From positions 1 to 25,755 of the forward strand of contig DATAEG010000116.1 in NCBI GenBank assembly GCA_036258135.1: a stretch of DNA of 25,755 bases, written 5' to 3'. The DNA comes from DATAEG01 sp036258135. Its GTDB lineage: Bacteria > Actinomycetota > Actinomycetes > Mycobacteriales > Jatrophihabitantaceae. The notes below the pieces were generated by a model that saw only the letters and a program-made list of their open reading frames with translations, did no database searches and was not told the origin of the DNA. Below, in pieces: positions 10,003-16,049 of this stretch. Numbering within the stretch: the first letter of the stretch is position 1; every line of letters begins with the position of its first letter. Made by a program: the position numbers and the translations under genes.

Positions 10003-10944
10003 GTGGAACCGCAACCGTCCGGACCGGCCACCGAGGCCACCCCTCTCGTGGCGCCGGGCACCGAGCCGGTGTTGCGCAAGCTCGAGCTCGTCGTCCGGCG
10101 TCGGCTGGACGGACTGCTACAGGGCAACTATCTCGGCCTCATCCCGGGGCCGGGCTCGGAGATCGCCGAGTCGCGGCTCTACTACCCCGGCGACGATGTG
10201 CGCCGGATGGACTGGCCGGTGACCGCACGCACGACCGTGCCGCACGTACGTCAGACCATCGCCGACCGCGAACTCGAGACGTGGGCCATCGTCGACCTGT
10301 CGCCCAGCTTGGACGTCGGCACCGCGCGCACCGAGAAACGTGAGCTCGTGTACGCGGCGCTGACCGCGGTGGTCTACTTGACCGCGCGCGGCGGCAACCG
10401 GATCGGCGCCATCGTCACCACCGGCGAGGACACCTACCGGATACCGGCGCGCGCCGGCGTGCCGCACGCCCGCCACCTCATCCGGAAAGTGGCCGCCACA
10501 CCTCGGGCGTCGAAAGGACGCCGCGGCGACCTGGCCCTGGCGCTCGAGATGGCCCGCCGCCCCCCGCGAAGGCGCGGGCAGATCGCGGTGATCTCGGACT
10601 TCCTCGGCGACGACGACTGGGTGCGGCCATTGCGTGGTCTGGGGGAGCGGCACCAACTGCTCGGGATCGAGATCGTCGACCCGGCGGAGATGAACCTGCC
10701 CAACGCCGGCCTGGTCACCTTCGTCGACCCGGAGACCGGCGACCAACTCGAGGTGCAGACCAGCCGGGCTAACCTGCGCGAGCGCTACGCGGTGGCCGCG
10801 GCCGGCCAGCGCCAGCAGATCGCGACATCGCTGCGCCACGCGGGCGCGGCGCATCTGCGGCTGCACACCGACCGGGACTGGCTGGAAGACGTCCTGCGCT
10901 TTGTCATCGCGCAGCGCCGGAGGCGGGGGGGTGGCCCGTCCTGA
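10003..10944 (+). CDS. DUF58 domain protein (MoxR-associated)
   Basis: Probable cytoplasmic partner of MoxR with a degenerate VWA-like fold. The 313-residue protein has the DUF58 hallmark YYPGDDVRRMDW at 60-71, and a MIDAS-like DLSPS at 98-102 that could bind a metal ion. The GTG start at 10003 follows the moxR stop by 11 bases; no strong ribosome binding site is seen, so coupling to moxR is likely. Its TGA shares one base with the next ATG (TGATG), showing coupling to the VWA gene. There are no membrane segments, unlike some larger DUF58 proteins. The molecular role of the family is not established. Confidence 0.92.
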   Translation: MEPQPSGPATEATPLVAPGTEPVLRKLELVVRRRLDGLLQGNYLGLIPGPGSEIAESRLYYPGDDVRRMDWPVTARTTVPHVRQTIADRELETWAIVDLSPSLDVGTARTEKRELVYAALTAVVYLTARGGNRIGAIVTTGEDTYRIPARAGVPHARHLIRKVAATPRASKGRRGDLALALEMARRPPRRRGQIAVISDFLGDDDWVRPLRGLGERHQLLGIEIVDPAEMNLPNAGLVTFVDPETGDQLEVQTSRANLRERYAVAAAGQRQQIATSLRHAGAAHLRLHTDRDWLEDVLRFVIAQRRRRGGGPS

Positions 10945-11900
10945 TGTTCGACTCTTCGCAATGGCTGTGGCTGCTCCTCGGCGTCTTTCTGCTGGCCGCT
11001 GTCTACGTCGTGTTGCAGCTGCGCCGCCGCCGCTATGTGGCCCGCTTCTCGAACGCGGGCTTGCTGGCCTCGATCGCGCCGAAGCGTCCCGGCTGGCGGC
11101 GCCATCTGACGTTCGCGCTGTTGCTGCTGGCGCTCACCGTGCTCAGCGTCGGCGTGGCCCGACCCACCGCGGCGGTCCGGGTGCCGCGCGAGGAGGCCAC
11201 CGTCATGCTGGCGTTGGACGTCTCGCTGTCCATGCAGGCCACGGACGTCCTGCCGACACGCATCGACGCGGCCAAGAAAGCGGCGCTCAAGTTCGCTGAC
11301 CTGCTCCCGCCCAAGATCAACCTAGGGCTGGTGGCCTTCGCCAAGTCGGCAGAGGTGAAGGTCCCGCCGACCATTGACCGGGACTCCTTCAAGGCCGCCG
11401 TCAACGCCCTTGAGCTGCGTGAGTCGACGGCGATCGGCGACGCGGTGGAGGCCTGTCTCGACGCCATCAGGACGTTCTCGGCCGCGACCACGGCGAAGGG
11501 CTCGAAGCCACCGCCGGCCCAGATCGTGCTGCTTAGCGACGGGACCAGCAACTCCGGGAAGAAGCCGCTGGACGCGGCCCAGGACGCGATGAAACAGAAG
11601 GTGCCGGTGGCCACCATTGCTTTCGGCACGCCCTCAGGGACGGTCGACCTGCCCGGCGAGGGCGTCCAGCCCGTGCCGGCGGACCGGACTACGCTGCACC
11701 GGCTGGCCGACGCCACGCACGGCTCGTTCCACACCGCGGTGTCCGAGCAGGAGCTCTCCGCGATCTACAAGGACCTCGGCTCGCAGATCGGCTACCAGAC
11801 CGTGCACCGCGACATCAGTTGGCGGTTCATGGCGCTGGGCCTGCTCATCGGCATGGTGGCCGCGGCCACGTCGCTGCTCTGGGCGGGCCGGCTCGTCTGA
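10944..11900 (+). CDS. VWA-domain membrane protein (BatA-like)
   Basis: Membrane-anchored von Willebrand factor A protein of 318 residues. Hydrophobic segments lie at about 7-26 and 55-72, then the VWA domain (about 85-265) with an intact MIDAS motif DVSLS at 92-96 and a later threonine/aspartate loop (LLSDGTSNSG), then a C-terminal membrane segment (about 292-315). This is the layout of BatA and of mycobacterial Rv1481. The domain probably faces the cytoplasm and is worked on by the MoxR ATPase; function is inferred from the family. One-base overlap with the DUF58 gene. Confidence 0.92.
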   Translation: MFDSSQWLWLLLGVFLLAAVYVVLQLRRRRYVARFSNAGLLASIAPKRPGWRRHLTFALLLLALTVLSVGVARPTAAVRVPREEATVMLALDVSLSMQATDVLPTRIDAAKKAALKFADLLPPKINLGLVAFAKSAEVKVPPTIDRDSFKAAVNALELRESTAIGDAVEACLDAIRTFSAATTAKGSKPPPAQIVLLSDGTSNSGKKPLDAAQDAMKQKVPVATIAFGTPSGTVDLPGEGVQPVPADRTTLHRLADATHGSFHTAVSEQELSAIYKDLGSQIGYQTVHRDISWRFMALGLLIGMVAAATSLLWAGRLV

Positions 11901-11918
11901 CGCCGCCTGGGCCTTCAG

Positions 11919-11924
11919 TAGCCT
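11919..11924 (+). promoter_or_regulatory. Candidate -10 element for leaderless fabG mRNA
   Basis: TAGCCT (TANNNT) ends 7 bases before the fabG ATG, and no Shine-Dalgarno sequence precedes that ATG. A weak CTGACG (11897-11902) lies 16 bases upstream as a possible -35. The 31-base gap after the VWA gene is long enough for this core promoter only. Mycobacterial fabG1–inhA also has a promoter directly upstream of fabG1. Confidence 0.45.
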
Positions 11925-11931
11925 CTGGGCC

Positions 11932-12636
11932 ATGGATCGATCCGTTCTCGTGACCGGCGGCAACCGGGGCATCGGCCTGGCCATCGCGCAGGCCTTCCAC
12001 GCCGACGGAGACCGGGTCGCGGTGACCCACCGGGGCAGCGGCGGTCCGGACGGGATGCTCAGCGTTCGGTGCGACGTCACCGACGTGGTCGAGGTGGACG
12101 CCGCCTTCGCTGCCGTCGAGGCCGAGCAGGGAGCGGTCGAAGTCCTCGTCTCGAATGCCGGGACGACGGACGACACATTGCTGCTGCGGATGTCGGAGGA
12201 CTCGTTCCAGGCGGTCCTGGACGCCAATCTGACCGGCGCGTACCGCGTGGCCAAGCGGGCCGCGGCCGGCATGCTGAAGATGAAGCGCGGCCGGATGATC
12301 TTCATCTCTTCGGTAGTGGGGCTCATGGGCGCTCCAGGTCAGGTGAACTACGCGGCGAGCAAAGCGGGTCTGGTGGGGCTGGCGCGTTCGATCGCGCGTG
12401 AGCTCGGCAGTCGCGGCATCACCGCCAACGTGGTGGCGCCCGGGTTCATCGCGACGGACATGACGGCCGCGATGACCGACGCGCGCAAGGCGGAGGTGCT
12501 GGCCGGCGTGCCGCTGCGCCGCTACGGCAGCGTTGAGGAGATCGCCGCCGCGGTTCGCTATCTGGCCTCGCCCGAGGCGGGTTACGTCACCGGAGCCGTG
12601 CTCGCCGTCGACGGCGGCGTCTCCATGGGGATCTGA
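11932..12636 (+). CDS. fabG: 3-oxoacyl-[acyl-carrier-protein] reductase (FabG1/MabA type)
   Basis: NADPH-dependent reductase of 3-ketoacyl-ACP in type II fatty-acid elongation. The 234-residue short-chain dehydrogenase has the nucleotide-binding motif TGGNRGIG (8-15), NAG at 75-77, and the catalytic set Asn99, Ser127, Tyr140 and Lys144 (YAASK). It ends in a conserved DGG segment. It begins at the ATG at 11932; earlier in-frame codons only extend into the VWA gene. Twelve bases separate it from fabI, reproducing the mycobacterial fabG1–inhA pair. It is typical of MabA in its short N-terminus and in the CDVTD segment at 47-51. Confidence 0.95.
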   Translation: MDRSVLVTGGNRGIGLAIAQAFHADGDRVAVTHRGSGGPDGMLSVRCDVTDVVEVDAAFAAVEAEQGAVEVLVSNAGTTDDTLLLRMSEDSFQAVLDANLTGAYRVAKRAAAGMLKMKRGRMIFISSVVGLMGAPGQVNYAASKAGLVGLARSIARELGSRGITANVVAPGFIATDMTAAMTDARKAEVLAGVPLRRYGSVEEIAAAVRYLASPEAGYVTGAVLAVDGGVSMGI

Positions 12637-12648
12637 GAGGACACGCGC

Positions 12649-13416
12649 GTGGGGATCCTGGACGGGAAACGGCTGCTGATCACCGGCGTCATCACCGACG
12701 CGTCCATCGCCTTCACCGTGGCCCGGGTGGCTCAGGAGCAGGGTGCGCAGATTGTGCTCACCGGCTACGGGCGGATGTCGCTCGTGGAGCGAGTGGCCCG
12801 CAAGCTCCCCAACCCGGCCCCGCTCGTCGAACTGGACGTCACCGATCCCGACCACCTGGCCCGGCTGCCCGAGCTGGTCGGCGAGCACGTCAACGGCATC
12901 GACGGCGTCATGCACTCGATCGCGTTCGCCCCGCCGTCTTGTCTCGGCGGCGACTTCCTCGACGCACCATGGGAGGACGTGGCCACGGCGCTGCACGTCT
13001 CGGCGTTCTCGCTCAAGTCGCTGGCGGTCGCATCGCTGCCGTTGTTCGGCCCGGATGGCGGAGCGCTGGTGGGGCTGACCTTCGACGCCCGCGTGGCCTG
13101 GCCTGCGTATGACTGGATGGGCGTGGCCAAGGCCGGGCTCGAATCGACGGCCCGCTATCTGGCCCGCGAGCTCGGCCCCAAGCGGATCCGGGTGAACCTG
13201 GTGGCGGCCGGCCCAATCCGCACCATGGCCGCCAAGAGCATCCCGGGGTTCAGCGAGTTTGAGGACGCCTGGAACGGACGGGCTCCGCTCGGCTGGGACA
13301 ACACCGACGCCGAGCCGGTGGCCCGGACCTGCGTGGCGTTGCTCAGCGACTGGCTGCCGACCACCAGCGGCGAGATGGTGCACGCCGACGGCGGCTTCCA
13401 CGCCATGGGGGTCTAG
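12649..13416 (+). CDS. fabI: Enoyl-[acyl-carrier-protein] reductase, NADH-dependent (FabI/InhA)
   Basis: Reduces trans-2-enoyl-ACP, the last step of each fatty-acid elongation cycle. The 255-residue protein aligns by eye with InhA throughout: GILDGKRLLITG at the N-terminus, VMHSIAF (Ser90 corresponding to InhA Ser94, with Ala where InhA has Gly96), catalytic Tyr154 and Lys161 in PAYDWMGVAK, and VAAGPIRTMA. The substrate-binding loop between that motif and RAPLGW is roughly a dozen residues shorter than in InhA, which fits ordinary rather than very-long-chain substrates. GTG start at 12649, preceded by GAGAGGA. Seven bases separate it from hemH. It belongs to the enzyme family inhibited by isoniazid-NAD and triclosan. 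Confidence 0.95.
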   Translation: MGILDGKRLLITGVITDASIAFTVARVAQEQGAQIVLTGYGRMSLVERVARKLPNPAPLVELDVTDPDHLARLPELVGEHVNGIDGVMHSIAFAPPSCLGGDFLDAPWEDVATALHVSAFSLKSLAVASLPLFGPDGGALVGLTFDARVAWPAYDWMGVAKAGLESTARYLARELGPKRIRVNLVAAGPIRTMAAKSIPGFSEFEDAWNGRAPLGWDNTDAEPVARTCVALLSDWLPTTSGEMVHADGGFHAMGV

Positions 13417-13422
13417 TGTCCG

Positions 13423-14463
13423 ATGTACGACGGTTTCCTGCTGCTCGGGTTCGGCGGGCCGGAGGGTCCCGACGAGGTGATGCCGTTCCTGCGCAACGTC
13501 ACGCGCGGCCGAGCCGTCCCCGACGAGCGACTCGCTGAGGTGGCCGAGCACTACCTGCACTTCGGCGGGGTGTCGCCGATCAACGCACAGTGCCGGGCGC
13601 TGCTGGATGCGGTGGCGGCTGAGTTCGAGGCCAGGCACATCCCGCTACGGACGTACTGGGGCAACCGGAACTGGCACCCCTTCGTCACTGACACGGCGGC
13701 CCGGATGCGTGCCGACGGCGTGCGGCGAGCGCTCGTGCTGGTCACCAGCGCGGCGGGTGGCTACTCCGGCTGCCGGCAATACCGTGAGGACTTGGCTGGC
13801 GCTCGGGCGCGCGTCGGGCCGGGCGTGCCGGAGTTGATCAAGCTGCGGCATTTCTTCAATCACCCTGGCTTCATCGCCGCCAACGCCGACCACGTGCGCA
13901 CCGCGCTCGCGATCCTGCCGGAGGACGAGCGGGACTCCGCCGCGCTGGTCTTCACGGCGCACTCGGTGCCGGAGGCCGCGGACGCCAACGCCGGCATGGA
14001 GGGCATGCTGTATAGCCGCCAGCAGCGTGAGACGGCGTGTCTCGTGGCCGAGGCGGTCCGGGGTCCGGGTGCTGCTTTCGACCTGGCCTGGCAGTCCCGC
14101 TCCGGCTCGCCCGGCACGCCGTGGCTTGAACCGGACATCAACGAGCATCTCGCTGACCTCGCCAGGCGCGGCGTCCGGTCGGTCGCGGTTTGCCCGACCG
14201 GCTTCGTGTCCGACCATCTCGAGGTGCTGTGGGATCTCGACGTCGCAGCCGCCGCCACGGCGCGTGACCTGGGACTCACGATGGTCCGGGCCCGCACCGC
14301 CGGAACGCATGCCAGCTTCGTCGACGCGGCGGTCGGGCTGGTCCAGGAGCAGCTGGACGGGACCGATCCCGCGGTAGTGGGAACGTTCGGCGTCACGGGG
14401 GTGGATTGCCCGACCGAACTTGGCTGTTGCCTGGCCCGGACGGCAGCGCCAGCACGCCGCTGA
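13423..14463 (+). CDS. hemH: Coproporphyrin III ferrochelatase (actinobacterial, probable [2Fe-2S])
   Basis: Inserts Fe2+ into coproporphyrin III to give coproheme in the Gram-positive haem pathway (also called CpfC). The 346-residue protein has the N-terminal LLGFGGPEGP, catalytic His180 in TAHSVP, WQSRSGSPG with EPD downstream, and Glu266 in FVSDHLE. Three cysteines near the C-terminus (329, 335, 336 in DCPTELGCC) plus Cys117 in SGCRQY are candidate ligands for the [2Fe-2S] cluster known in mycobacterial ferrochelatase; assignment of the fourth ligand is inference. It is the last gene of the fabG–fabI–hemH run, as in mycobacteria. A strong hairpin lies 33 bases after the stop. Confidence 0.95.
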   Translation: MYDGFLLLGFGGPEGPDEVMPFLRNVTRGRAVPDERLAEVAEHYLHFGGVSPINAQCRALLDAVAAEFEARHIPLRTYWGNRNWHPFVTDTAARMRADGVRRALVLVTSAAGGYSGCRQYREDLAGARARVGPGVPELIKLRHFFNHPGFIAANADHVRTALAILPEDERDSAALVFTAHSVPEAADANAGMEGMLYSRQQRETACLVAEAVRGPGAAFDLAWQSRSGSPGTPWLEPDINEHLADLARRGVRSVAVCPTGFVSDHLEVLWDLDVAAAATARDLGLTMVRARTAGTHASFVDAAVGLVQEQLDGTDPAVVGTFGVTGVDCPTELGCCLARTAAPARR

Positions 14464-14496
14464 CCGCCGCCGGCGGCGAGGAAGTTCGAGGCGGGG

Positions 14497-14526
14497 TGGC
14501 GTCGGCGCATCGTTGAGCCGACGCCA
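14497..14526 (+). terminator. Hairpin after hemH
   Basis: Perfect 10-bp stem (TGGCGTCGGC at 14497-14506 and complement at 14517-14526) with a 10-base loop, 33 bases past the hemH stop. No T-run follows. Stem-only terminators of this sort are common in high-GC actinobacteria; I take it as the end of the fabG–fabI–hemH transcript. Confidence 0.6.
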
Positions 14527-14555
14527 AGGGGCTGGAAACCGCATGGGGCCGGACA

Positions 14556-14650
14556 TGACGCGGCCCCCGGAGCCGAAGCCCCGGGGGCCACCTCGGTCAA
14601 ACCGCCTTGCGGCGATCTGTCCGGCAATTCCGCCTTGCGGCTTCCTTGCA
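14556..14650. repeat. 95-bp structured repeat, copy A
   Basis: Matches copy B (15243-15337) at 88 of 95 positions in the same orientation, the last 48 bases being identical. It contains a hairpin with perfect 9-bp arms GGCCCCCGG (14562-14570) and CCGGGGGCC (14581-14589), and then two copies of CCGCCTTGCGGC (14602-14613 and 14630-14641) spaced 28 bases, each able to fold as a small CCGC/GCGG stem. Not part of a gene. It may be a REP- or MITE-like element, or a structured RNA. Confidence 0.85.
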
Positions 14651-14792
14651 CGAGGAACATTACGACGGCCACCAAGCCAACACAAGGGGCCGGAGAGGGA
14701 AATTCGAGAAACTTACGTCCCGCAAATCACGGCGCGTCCCAAGGTACTCATTCGACCCGCGGGTTACGCCTACCGAGCCTTTTTTTGCGCGC

Positions 14793-15212
14793 TCAATCGC
14801 GCCATGGACCGATGCCGCCGACCCGCTTCGGCGTGATGTGCAGGATGTAGCCAGGCGGATGGTTCTCACCAGGTGGGAAGGTCACGCCCGGGCCGAGATA
14901 GGCGTGCGCGAGTCGCTGAAGCAGGTCTGCGGCGCCGCCCTCAGTAACGCGTCCTGATCCAGTCAGGACGAGGTACTCGGCCAGCCCGAAATCGTTGACA
15001 ACGCCGGTCTCGAGGGAGAGGACGACTCGCGGATCACGACGGACGTTGCGCAACTTCTGCCGGTCGTCCAGATGTCCGCAGACGATCTCGTCGCCGTCGA
15101 GGCCCACCCACACCAGCGTGAGCTGTGGGCTGCCGTCGGGATTGACGGTGACTAGATGCGCCGGCTTCCCGGATTCGATGAGGTCGCGTGCGGCCGCGTT
15201 GAGAACGCTCAT
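14793..15212 (-). CDS. PPOX-class flavin-fold protein, probably F420-dependent
   Basis: Small split-barrel protein of 139 residues, of the pyridoxamine-5'-phosphate-oxidase-like group. Visible family features: LVTVNPDGSPQLTLVWV at 20-36, the basic RQKLRNVRRDPRVVLS at 51-66 that contacts the cofactor phosphate, and a C-terminal GYILHITPKRVGG. Size and motifs fit the Rv1155-like F420/FMN-binding oxidoreductases; the substrate is unknown. I chose the ATG at 15212 because earlier in-frame codons run through repeat copy B; its ribosome binding site (AAGG) is weak and too close. It stands alone on the minus strand between plus-strand operons and is bracketed by the two 95-bp repeats, an arrangement that suggests insertion into the otherwise conserved hemH–nfeD neighbourhood. 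Confidence 0.85.
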   Translation of the reverse strand: MSVLNAAARDLIESGKPAHLVTVNPDGSPQLTLVWVGLDGDEIVCGHLDDRQKLRNVRRDPRVVLSLETGVVNDFGLAEYLVLTGSGRVTEGGAADLLQRLAHAYLGPGVTFPPGENHPPGYILHITPKRVGGIGPWRD

Positions 15213-15572
15213 GCCTTGTGACACTAAACGAGCCCCATAACGTGACGTGGCCCCCAGAGCCGGAGCTCCGGGGGCCACCTCGGCCAGTCCGCCTTGCGGC
15301 GATCTGTCCGGCAATTCCGCCTTGCGGCTTCCTTGCAGAAAGAACTCTAGAGAGTCCGCGACCACGCGCGCAAGAGGCAGACCCATGGAAATCCAGCAAC
15401 TCTGGTCCCACTCGCGGGTTCTGGTCCCGTGTGTCCCGTCCGTGCGCCCGCCGACACCCATCGGCCGTCGACAAATCGTCGGACACGTCGTCCATTCGTC
15501 GCCGAGGTAACGAGCTGGCGACGGCACCTACGCCTTCTCGCAAACGCCTCTCACCGATGCGAAGATTGAGCC
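15213..15572. other. Gene-free stretch between the PPOX gene and nfeD
   Basis: 360 bases without a convincing gene. It holds repeat copy B (15243-15337), a small dyad ACTCT-AG-AGAGT (15344-15355), and, near its right end, the presumed promoter of nfeD, for which I see only an AAGATT (15562-15567) five bases before the ATG. Long frames cross it on both strands but have no family resemblance and include the repeat. Confidence 0.55.
15243..15337. repeat. 95-bp structured repeat, copy B
   Basis: Second copy of the element at 14556-14650, 687 bases downstream in the same orientation. Its hairpin arms are TGGCCCCC (15248-15255) and GGGGGCCA (15270-15277), extended past one mismatch by GAGC/GCTC (15257-15260 with 15265-15268). 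Direct repeats CCGCCTTGCGGC lie at 15289-15300 and 15317-15328. Four of the seven differences from copy A fall in the hairpin region but leave a stable stem, which suggests that the structure matters. Confidence 0.85.
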
Positions 15573-16004
15573 ATGCCCGCGTGGTTGATCTGGCTCATCG
15601 CCGCCGGCGTGCTGGCTGGAGCGGAGGCGCTCTCGGCCGACCTGGTGCTGGTCATGCTGGCGGGCGGTGCGGTGGGTGGCAGCGTGGCGGCGCTAATCGG
15701 GTTGCCCGTCGCCCTGCAGGCCATCGTCGCTCTGCTCGTCGGATTGGGCTTGCTGCTGGGCGTGCGCCCGGTGGCGCGGCGGCACCTCATGACCCACCCA
15801 GACCATCCGACGAACGCCGCGGCGCTCGTGGGCAAGAAAGCCGTCGTCTTGCAGTCCGTTGACGCCAACGGCGGGCGGGTGCGACTCAACGGCGCCGAGT
15901 GGTCGGCGCGCTCGTTGGATGGCCGTCGGATCATTCAGGTCGGCGAGACGGTCGAGGTCGTCGAGATCTCAGGAGCCACGGCGGTGGTATGGGACGGCAC
16001 CTGA
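15573..16004 (+). CDS. NfeD-like membrane protein
   Basis: Short NfeD-family protein of 143 residues, partner of SPFH/stomatin-like proteins in membrane organisation. Residues 3-25, 25-45 and 46-66 are hydrophobic (two or three membrane passes); after a His/Pro-rich turn the C-terminal ~60 residues (ALVGKKAVVLQ to ATAVVWDG) form the OB-fold typical of this family. It lacks the N-terminal protease domain of long NfeD proteins. ATG at 15573 without a strong ribosome binding site. The SPFH gene follows after 45 bases, the standard pairing, equivalent to mycobacterial Rv1487–Rv1488. Confidence 0.88.
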   Translation: MPAWLIWLIAAGVLAGAEALSADLVLVMLAGGAVGGSVAALIGLPVALQAIVALLVGLGLLLGVRPVARRHLMTHPDHPTNAAALVGKKAVVLQSVDANGGRVRLNGAEWSARSLDGRRIIQVGETVEVVEISGATAVVWDGT

Positions 16005-16049
16005 CCGGATAGGTTCCTCCCCGCCCGAGCGCTCGACGAAGGAGCAGCC

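Larger units (their letters stand above)
14464..14792. other. Gene-free stretch between hemH and the PPOX gene
   Basis: 329 bases with no convincing gene. It holds the hemH hairpin (14497-14526), repeat copy A (14556-14650), and then about 140 bases with a short palindrome ACCCGCGGGT (14755-14764) and a run of seven Ts (14780-14786). The T-run is 15 bases past the palindrome, too far for a standard terminator. Open frames here have no start site or recognisable protein. Base composition after 14650 is noticeably less GC-rich than the neighbouring genes. Confidence 0.6.

Noticed and set aside
11845..13638. Long minus-strand open frame (597 codons) opposite fabG–fabI
   Set aside because: Shadow of two well-supported plus-strand enzymes; the translation is His/Arg/Gly-rich and featureless.
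14755..14786. Intrinsic terminator made of ACCCGCGGGT and a T7 run
   Set aside because: The palindrome is short and 15 bases away from the Ts; for the minus-strand PPOX gene the run is As, the wrong sense.
14607..14957. Small plus-strand open frames between hemH and the PPOX gene
   Set aside because: They start inside the repeat, end inside the PPOX gene on the other strand, and have no ribosome binding site or known motif.
14556..15337. CRISPR-like array
   Set aside because: Only two copies 687 bases apart with a gene between them, and no cas genes in the window.
15218..15862. Plus-strand open frame running from repeat copy B into nfeD
   Set aside because: It crosses the repeat and overlaps the true NfeD frame; composition changes along its length and no family is recognisable.
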